This document shows, piece after piece, positions 1 through 3,849 of a stretch of 10,069 nt of DNA. Source of the DNA: Candidatus Omnitrophota bacterium (GTDB lineage: Bacteria > Ratteibacteria > UBA8468 > MWAK01); NCBI GenBank assembly GCA_018829455.1, contig JAHJUB010000095.1:1-10069 (forward strand), given 5' to 3'. The first letter of the stretch is position 1. Each line of letters starts with the position of its first letter. The translations under genes were made by a program, and so were the position numbers. The notes under the pieces are model-generated. The model was not told where the DNA came from. It made no database searches and saw only the letters and a list, made by a program, of their open reading frames with translations.

Positions 1-101
1 CGGAAAGGATGCTCTTTTTCCGGAAATTCCCGTCCCCGGCTTAAGGACGGTTTCATCGCATACGGCGCTAAAAATTTTTCTTCAACTCCTTGATAGTTCA
101 T
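1..101 (-). CDS. dgt: dGTPase (deoxyguanosinetriphosphate triphosphohydrolase), N-terminal fragment
   Basis: The gene starts at 101 and runs off the left edge, so only about 33 residues are visible. They read MNYQGVEEKFLAPYA, then SRGREFPEKEHPFR. This matches the conserved N-terminus of bacterial dGTPases of the HD superfamily (LAPYAxxSxxSRGRxxPExEHPxRTxFQRDRDRI). These enzymes hydrolyse dGTP to deoxyguanosine and triphosphate in the cytoplasm and help set dNTP pools. The HD metal-binding residues lie outside the window. The gene follows the LysM lipoprotein gene on the same strand after a 65-bp gap that contains a palindromic repeat. No clear Shine-Dalgarno precedes the ATG. The call rests on a short but distinctive motif. 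Confidence 0.8.
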   Translation of the reverse strand, partial: MNYQGVEEKFLAPYAMKPSLSRGREFPEKEHPF

Positions 102-120
102 TTTGTTTGTAAAAATGACG

Positions 121-160
121 GTGTCATTGCGAGCGTGGTTTGCGTGGCAATCCCGTTTTA
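121..160. repeat. Intergenic palindromic repeat (GTCATTGCGAG...GGCAATCCCG type)
   Basis: ATTGC at 126-130 and GCAAT at 147-151 are inverted arms around a GC-rich centre. The sequence resembles the GTCATTGCGAG...GCAATC intergenic repeats scattered through many uncultured bacterial genomes. The right-hand half, GGCAATCCCGTTTT, recurs at about 1200-1213 upstream of tRNA-Gly. Here the repeat fills the gap between two same-strand genes. Confidence 0.5.
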
Positions 161-166
161 GCCCGT

Positions 167-877
167 TTATTTTTTTAAATAAATAAGCGGGTTCACCGGT
201 GCGGTACCCTGTCTGATTTCGAAGAAGAGCTTTGGTTTTTCCCGGGTTGAAGCCATTTTTCCGATTATACCATTTTTGGCCAGTATTTCTCCCTTGTGCA
301 CCGTAATTTCGATATCACCGCCGTAAACGGAATAAAATCCATCCAGATGGTCAACGATCAGGGTGGAAGAATACCCCTTTGTTTCACCGGTAAAGAAGAC
401 CTGACCGGCCCGGCTCGTTATAATTGTTTCCCCGGGCTTTCCTTCAATGCTAATCTTTTTTTCACGTTCCGCTTCTTCGGTCGTAGAAAGAACTTTCCCG
501 GAAAGCGGCCAGGCAAATACCGGCGCTCCGATTGTTCTTTTTGGAACAGGCTTGATGATTACCGATGGTTTTGACGGTTGGACGACCCGCGGCAACGGAG
601 ACGGCGGAACCTTCTTTGTTTTCTTTGCGTGCGGAATCAGTAAACGCTGGCCGATTTCAATATTATCGCTTTTCAGATTGTTGGCCTCTTTGATTGCCGA
701 CACGGAAGAATTATACGCCTGGCTGATACGCCAGAGAGTTTCACTCTTCTGCACAATGTGATAAATTCCGGGTGGTGTCGTTTCTGCAGGATTGAGGCTA
801 AACTTAAAACCGCATCCGGAAACAAGGAAGGCGAAGATGAAAAGAAATAGCCACCCCAATCTTTCACTATTCACCAT
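167..877 (-). CDS. LysM-domain lipoprotein with degenerate M23/LytM peptidase-like domain
   Basis: This is a 236-residue envelope protein. Residues 1-22 form a lipoprotein signal with a hydrophobic stretch and lipobox LVSGC, the lipidated Cys being C22. A LysM peptidoglycan-binding domain follows at about 38-83 (IYHIVQKSETLWRISQAY ... IGQRLLIP). After a Pro/Lys-rich linker, residues ~120-236 have the M23/LytM fold pattern: FAWPLSGKVL, an IVDHLDGFYSVYGG strand, and a final FFEIRQG..PVNPLIYL. The M23 zinc ligands appear to be missing: there is no HxxxD in the first motif, and the usual HLHFEIR reads KLFFEIR. By analogy with NlpD and EnvC it is probably a non-catalytic, wall-binding activator of cell-wall amidases. 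It lies upstream of dgt on the same strand. No strong ribosome binding site is seen. The architecture is clear; the activator role is inferred. Confidence 0.82.
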   Translation of the reverse strand: MVNSERLGWLFLFIFAFLVSGCGFKFSLNPAETTPPGIYHIVQKSETLWRISQAYNSSVSAIKEANNLKSDNIEIGQRLLIPHAKKTKKVPPSPLPRVVQPSKPSVIIKPVPKRTIGAPVFAWPLSGKVLSTTEEAEREKKISIEGKPGETIITSRAGQVFFTGETKGYSSTLIVDHLDGFYSVYGGDIEITVHKGEILAKNGIIGKMASTREKPKLFFEIRQGTAPVNPLIYLKK

Positions 878-901
878 GCACTTGCTCGTTTCTTTCTTAG
901 T

Positions 902-920
902 GCGACCCTATAAGGGTCGC
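902..920. repeat. Perfect GC-clamped mini-hairpin
   Basis: GCGACCCT, loop ATA, AGGGTCGC: a perfect 8-bp stem. It is followed by TAA and no T-run, so it is not a classical terminator. It resembles the hairpin at 3835-3849 (CGCACC-GAA-GGTGCG followed by CTAA) and probably belongs to the same family of short intergenic palindromes. Confidence 0.55.
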
Positions 921-926
921 TAACAC

Positions 927-1056
927 CAGAGCGGGAAAAGGGATTCGGCTGTCTCGCCTTCACTGCGCCTCGACTAGGCCACCCGCTGGTATTGCTCCTT
1001 AATCAGTCGCAATACCTGACTTCGCTCCCCTCGAATCCCATTTTCAGGGAGCATAG
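927..1056 (-). repeat. tRNA-3'-end-linked repeat element, copy 1 (at tRNA-Gly)
   Basis: A 21-bp sequence at 927-947 exactly repeats 1057-1077. It covers the tRNA-Gly sequence from C56 of the T-loop to the 3' end, plus three further bases. Between the copies lies a conserved core at 970-1028, identical at 55 of 59 positions and without gaps to 8348-8406 beside tRNA-Leu. The core has a perfect 8-bp hairpin, GGTATTGC (988-995) with GCAATACC (1009-1016). Next comes an inverted copy of this tRNA's own T-arm, TCGAATCCC (1031-1039), complementary to 1070-1078 and, over 8 bp, to 940-947. A non-conserved 17-bp spacer (1040-1056) separates it from the tRNA end. The element therefore lies immediately 3' of the tRNA on the tRNA's own strand. 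No coding potential is claimed. Confidence 0.8.
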
Positions 1057-1059
1057 CAG

Positions 1060-1131
1060 AGCGGGAAAAGGGATTCGAACCCTCGACTCCGACCTTGGCA
1101 AGGTCGTACTCTACCACTGAGTTATTCCCGC
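1060..1131 (-). tRNA. tRNA-Gly (anticodon GCC)
   Basis: On the minus strand the acceptor GCGGGAA (1131-1125) pairs with TTCCCGC (1067-1061). The anticodon loop TTGCCAA (1101-1095) gives GCC. The T-loop is TTCGAAT and the discriminator base is U (1060). CCA is not encoded. The cloverleaf is complete. Its first 37 nucleotides recur alone at 7106-7142, and its 3' end recurs at 930-947. Confidence 0.95.
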
Positions 1132-1150
1132 AGGGCACTGATTTACAATA

Positions 1151-1180
1151 ATTATATCCCAAAACCTCAACTTTATTCAA
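1151..1180 (-). promoter_or_regulatory. Promoter of tRNA-Gly
   Basis: On the minus strand: -35 TTGAAT (1180-1175), an 18-bp spacer, and -10 TATAAT (1156-1151). This places the transcription start roughly 12 bases upstream of the mature tRNA 5' end. If the island model is right, this promoter was brought in with the island. Confidence 0.6.
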
Positions 1181-1329
1181 ATACCGGAATACCGGGCGCG
1201 GCAATCCCGTTTTTCTTCCAACAATTAATTCTAAAAGCATCTTGGCGTTATTGCCCGAAATCTGATAAGGTGGTAAGATTTGAGTCGGTTAGTAAAAATG
1301 AATTTTACTCCAGGACTGAAATCAGGTAG

Positions 1330-1362
1330 TTGACACACAGGTAAACTATAGTATACACTATA
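1330..1362 (+). promoter_or_regulatory. Toxin-antitoxin promoter with overlapping inverted repeat (probable operator)
   Basis: -35 TTGACA (1330-1335), a 16-bp spacer and -10 TATACA (1352-1357) predict a start at about 1364-1365, at the toxin ATG itself. An inverted repeat TATAGT-N4-ACTATA (1347-1362) covers the -10 and abuts the start codon. That is a typical position for an operator bound by the antitoxin or toxin-antitoxin complex. No Shine-Dalgarno is present, so the toxin mRNA is probably leaderless. Confidence 0.6.
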
Positions 1363-1364
1363 TA

Positions 1365-1688
1365 ATGCATAAACGAGCCATTATCTACAAATCGGCGAAG
1401 GGAAGCGAGCCGTATGTAAAATATGTCGATTCCCTCAAGGATCGTGAAGGAGCCGGTAAGATCAGGGCGCGTGTAACGCAAGCAGAACTGGGAAACCTGG
1501 GAGATTGGGGAAGTGTGGGCCAAGGAGTTATTGAATTAAGAATCCACTTCGGGCCCGGATATCGAGTCTATGTTGGTCTTCAGGGTAGGGAGTTAATCGT
1601 GTTGCTTTGCGCGGGGGATAAAAGCAGTCAGGACAAGGACACTCGAAAAGCGATGGATTATTGGAACGATTACCGGAGGAACATATGA
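1365..1688 (+). CDS. Type II toxin, RelE/HigB superfamily 'addiction module killer protein'
   Basis: The 107-residue protein matches the phage Gp49-like/HigB-type killer family of the RelE superfamily. Family features include SLKDREGAGKIRARVTQAELGNLGD (quoted in part), then VGQGVIELRI, GPGYRVYVG and LLCAGDKSSQDKDTRKAMDYW. It is about the usual family length (~100). Such toxins are ribosome-dependent mRNA endonucleases or related translation inhibitors, neutralised by the antitoxin encoded next door. The toxin gene comes first, as in higBA-type modules, and its stop overlaps the antitoxin start as ATGA (1685-1688), so the two are translationally coupled. Synthesis of the toxin appears to start from a leaderless mRNA, while the antitoxin has a strong ribosome binding site. 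That difference would favour antitoxin excess. The family call is firm; the cleavage target is unknown. Confidence 0.9.
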   Translation: MHKRAIIYKSAKGSEPYVKYVDSLKDREGAGKIRARVTQAELGNLGDWGSVGQGVIELRIHFGPGYRVYVGLQGRELIVLLCAGDKSSQDKDTRKAMDYWNDYRRNI

Positions 1689-1975
1689 GAACCTATCGAA
1701 ACCATGATGATTATTTGGACGAAGCGTTGAAAGATCCGAAAGAAGCTGCTCGTTATTTGAATGCGGCCGCGGAGGAGAATGACCAAACACTTATACTTGC
1801 CGCGCTCGCTCAAGTTGCTAAAGCACAGGGGTTTTCAAAAACGGCGAAGAGGGCATCACTGTCACGAATGGGCCTGTATAAGACGCTTTCGAAAAAAGGA
1901 AACCCGGAGTTCAAGACGTTTATGGGTGTGCTGAACGCCGCGGGTCTACAAATGTCGTTTAGGCCCATAGCCTAA
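1685..1975 (+). CDS. Antitoxin, HTH 'addiction module antidote protein'
   Basis: This 96-residue partner of the upstream toxin begins MRTYRNHDDYLDEALKDPKE. A helix-turn-helix region follows at about residues 38-70 (LAALAQVAKAQGFSKTAKRA, then SRMGLYKTLS), and the tail is NPEFKTFMGVLNAAGLQMSF. This is the standard layout of the addiction-module antidote family of Xre-like DNA-binding antitoxins. The ATG at 1685 is chosen because GGAGG (1675-1679) lies 5 bases upstream and the family begins here. A longer reading frame from TTG 1661 lacks support. It probably binds the inverted repeat at 1347-1362 and represses its own promoter. Confidence 0.9.
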   Translation: MRTYRNHDDYLDEALKDPKEAARYLNAAAEENDQTLILAALAQVAKAQGFSKTAKRASLSRMGLYKTLSKKGNPEFKTFMGVLNAAGLQMSFRPIA

Positions 1976-2036
1976 AATTTACAGCTGTTAAGATGTAAAG
2001 ATTTTAGCCCTCAAAGCAAAAGTAATCCATCCTCAA

Positions 2037-2065
2037 TTGAACAAATCAATACATCAGAGTAAAAT
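2037..2065 (+). promoter_or_regulatory. Promoter of the DUF6933 gene
   Basis: -35 TTGAAC (2037-2042), an exact 17-bp spacer and -10 TAAAAT (2060-2065) predict a start at about 2072. That is four bases before the ATG at 2076, and no Shine-Dalgarno is present. This is another short-leader or leaderless arrangement. Confidence 0.55.
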
Positions 2066-2075
2066 ATGACACATC

Positions 2076-2609
2076 ATGCCTATCTTGAAATGCACCCGAA
2101 CGCTTGTCAGAGTATTGGGCAAAAGTGCTGATAAGCAATTCTCGCCACAGCCTGACAACGATACATCTGTCCTGGGATGTTGGAGCGCCCATCTGGTTAT
2201 ATTCAGGGGGATGAGATTTGTGCTGTTTGTAAATGCGAAAACCCTCCTAACGATTTTCATTCATCTTATCCCAAAGGAACACTTATTGGAAAGATTTCGG
2301 CAGGCTCTGTTCAAGGAACTTTTCAGGCTTGGTGTACCTCCTGGTAAAGCAACGGAAGAAACTGTGAAGTTTAGGGATTTTAGTCTGGAAAAGAATACGG
2401 ACAGGAGCGTCGTCGGTTCAATGAATGAACTGGCGTTTGAATACAAAGTATTCCTGGCAATGCACATTGAAGAATACGGATTATTTGACCCCGAAGCCGC
2501 CCAGATTTCGGCTAATCAAACGCCTCACCTAAACAGAGAACGTTCTTTTCCTGATGAATACGTCCTCGAACTGTTTGGTGTCGAAGAACAAAAAGTAAGA
2601 TTTCATTAA
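2076..2609 (+). CDS. DUF6933-family protein
   Basis: This 177-residue protein carries the DUF6933 pattern: an N-terminal LKCTRTLVRVLG, then LGCWSAHLVIFRGMRFVLFVNAKT, then a helical FRQALFKELFRLGVP and a late TDRSVVGSMNELAFEYK. No enzymatic motif is evident and the family has no settled function. Members are often found singly among accessory genes or near toxin-antitoxin loci. Here it stands alone downstream of the toxin-antitoxin pair, with its own promoter and a 100-bp gap, and no following gene in an operon. The C-terminal ~40 residues are less conserved-looking. The start at 2076 fits both the family N-terminus and the promoter position. Confidence 0.75.
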   Translation: MPILKCTRTLVRVLGKSADKQFSPQPDNDTSVLGCWSAHLVIFRGMRFVLFVNAKTLLTIFIHLIPKEHLLERFRQALFKELFRLGVPPGKATEETVKFRDFSLEKNTDRSVVGSMNELAFEYKVFLAMHIEEYGLFDPEAAQISANQTPHLNRERSFPDEYVLELFGVEEQKVRFH

Positions 2610-2679
2610 TCCACTAATCATCTGAAGGTATAAAATGTATTGAAAAATAATTAAGGGAGGTAATCTGGAAACAGGGGGC

Positions 2680-3005
2680 ATGGTTTTGGTGTAATAATTG
2701 CTGCGGTAGCCGCCTTTATTGTTGGCAAAAACGCTAAAAATAGAGGGATGAATGGTCTCCTGTGGGGGGTATGCACTTTTCTTATGTGTATTGTTGTCCT
2801 TCCGGTCTACCTAATAGTTAGAAACTCAAAAAAGGATAAAGGTGAAATTCAACTTCATTGTCCTTCTTTAAATGATGAGCAACAATCTGGTCAGGTTGCA
2901 AAAAAGGGAAAGGTTAGATGGTATCAGAATCATCAAATTATGAAACGCCTCTTTTCCCCAAAATTATTTACGGTTCTGTATCTGTCATTAGTCGCCTCAA
3001 GGTAG
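2680..3005 (+). pseudogene. Frameshifted small membrane protein remnant joined to a signal-peptide-like end
   Basis: From 2694 the frame reads IIAAVAAFIVGKNAKNRG, then MNGLLWGVCTFLMCIVVLPVYLIVRNSKK. These are two membrane segments with a loop, typical of small 'xxGKNAKxRGMNxWLWG' membrane proteins. No start codon exists in this frame after the stop at 2661. The natural ATG (2680), with GGAGG (2656-2660) further upstream, is in another frame and stops at once (MVLV*). A one-base frameshift is therefore likely, though translation from ATG 2748 would still give an 85-residue product. The end of the frame (MKRLFSPKLFTVLYLSLVAS, from 2940) looks like a separate secretory signal peptide and runs into the palindromic element. 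Read as debris of two genes; alternatively a short functional membrane protein starting at 2748. Confidence 0.45.
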
Positions 3006-3073
3006 CCACCCGCATTCGCAATTAGGTATCCACCCCTGAATGCGGGTGGATCAGATGGTGCGACTAATGACAG
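2982..3073. repeat. Nested palindromic element
   Basis: The outer arms CTGTCATTAGTCGC (2982-2995) and GCGACTAATGACAG (3060-3073) are a perfect 14-bp inverted repeat. The inner arms CCACCCGCATTC (3006-3017) and GAATGCGGGTGG (3038-3049) are a perfect 12-bp inverted repeat. A competing 8-bp hairpin is possible, ATCCACCC (3028-3035) with GGGTGGAT (3044-3051). CGCCTCA (2993-2999) can also pair with TGAGGCG (3076-3082). A 9-bp direct repeat ATTTACGGT lies at 2966-2974 and 3105-3113 and might be a target duplication of a MITE-like insertion. No protein-coding role. Confidence 0.7.
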
Positions 3074-3102
3074 CCTGAGGCGAAGACTGTGCGCAAAAGG
3101 AA

Positions 3103-3258
3103 GGATTTACGGTGGGCTACCCATTCAATAACCATGCAGGGGGGTGGTACACTTTTATGTTAGCATTTACAGATGGTGGGGGAGGGGGTCCTGAAATGAA
3201 CAACCGGGGTCGGGTTGCTTTTACTCAACTATTTTTTGCTATCAGAAGGGCTAAGTGA
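3103..3258 (+). pseudogene. C-terminal remnant of a probable secreted repeat protein
   Basis: The open frame from 3079 to the stop at 3256 reads GFTVGYPFNNHAGGWYTF, then LAFTDGGGGGPEMNNRGRVAF. The 'NNRGRVAFT' block resembles repeats of large secreted proteins in which 'mNnxGxVAF' recurs. There is no start codon with a ribosome binding site and no continuing domain. Together with the signal-peptide-like sequence ending at about 3000, it may be the tail of one exported protein whose middle was lost when the palindrome arose. It is in a different frame from that signal peptide. Family assignment is tentative. Confidence 0.35.
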
Positions 3259-3335
3259 TCCTGCAGAAAAGGCAGGAGAAAAAGCGTTTGACCCTGGAAA
3301 GAAGAAAACGGTACAATCTTTAAGGAGGATTGAAA

Positions 3336-3803
3336 ATGCCTACTCGACAATTTTATACTATCGGCTACGACGGCAGAAAACCTGAAGAATTCCTGAGCCT
3401 GCTCAAGGCAAAGGATATCAAGGCAATCGTTGATGTGCGTCTTCGACCGGACAACGAAAGACAGAGGTGCTATGTTGCCAATATCCGACATTTCCTCGAT
3501 AAAAATGGTGATTTTCCCAATATAATGCCAAACCCGGCTCGCAAGATGGCTATTTTTTTAACCCGTATTATCAGTTCAGCAACAGAAGCGTTTTTAAAAG
3601 ATAGAGTGTTAGTATCAATGCAGTGTAACCGTAAAGGATGTCATGAAGAAATACTGGTATGGCTTGACGATCTTAATAAAGATATAGAATGGTTTTGTCC
3701 GGAGTGTGGAGATAATGGCTTCATAAGCAATTGGCGGGGAACGAAATGGGATAAGACGTCCCGCCTGTCATCTGTAGTTGCCGAGCTTGCTCGGCGTGGT
3801 TAA
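3336..3803 (+). CDS. DUF488-like N-terminus fused to a zinc-ribbon-like domain
   Basis: This 155-residue protein starts at ATG 3336, preceded by AAGGAGG (3322-3328). A TTG at 3330 is rejected as the start because it sits too close to that site. Residues 1-39 (FYTIGYDGRKPEEFLSLLKA, then IVDVRLRPD) match the beginning of DUF488 proteins, which normally run to 120-180 residues. The later conserved DUF488 part is missing. From about M64 the sequence (MPNPARKMAIFLTRIIS, then VSMQCNRKGCHEEI, then IEWFCPECGDNGFISNW, then GTKWD) matches a separate small family with a Cys-rich 'CPxCGDNGxIxxWxGxxWD' motif, whose four cysteines could bind zinc. It looks like an in-frame fusion or internal deletion joining two genes. 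The last ~10 residues (VVAELARRG) and the stop are encoded by a palindromic repeat. Function unknown. Confidence 0.6.
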   Translation: MPTRQFYTIGYDGRKPEEFLSLLKAKDIKAIVDVRLRPDNERQRCYVANIRHFLDKNGDFPNIMPNPARKMAIFLTRIISSATEAFLKDRVLVSMQCNRKGCHEEILVWLDDLNKDIEWFCPECGDNGFISNWRGTKWDKTSRLSSVVAELARRG

Positions 3804-3849
3804 AAGAGCCAACCAAGGTTGGCAACTACAAGTTCGCACCGAAGGTGCG
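3773..3849. repeat. Triple-hairpin palindromic repeat between convergent genes
   Basis: Outer arms TGTAGTTGCC (3773-3782) and GGCAACTACA (3821-3830) are perfect. Inside are GCCGAGC-TT-GCTCGGC (3780-3795) and GCCAACC-AA-GGTTGGC (3808-3823), followed by CGCACC-GAA-GGTGCG (3835-3849). The cluster lies between the convergent stops at 3803 and 3850 and overlaps the last codons of the plus-strand gene. It could block transcription from both sides, but it lacks T-runs. Confidence 0.7.

Noticed and set aside
974..1240. Minus-strand 88-residue reading frame across the tRNA-Gly gene and its repeat element
   Set aside because: It reads straight through a complete tRNA gene and a non-coding repeat. The apparent peptide (VLRLIKEQYQRVA) is simply the translated conserved core.
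2966..3113. ATTTACGGT pair as a certain target-site duplication
   Set aside because: The inverted-repeat ends do not abut the 9-bp repeats, and the right-hand open frame continues into the supposed element. Kept only as a possibility.
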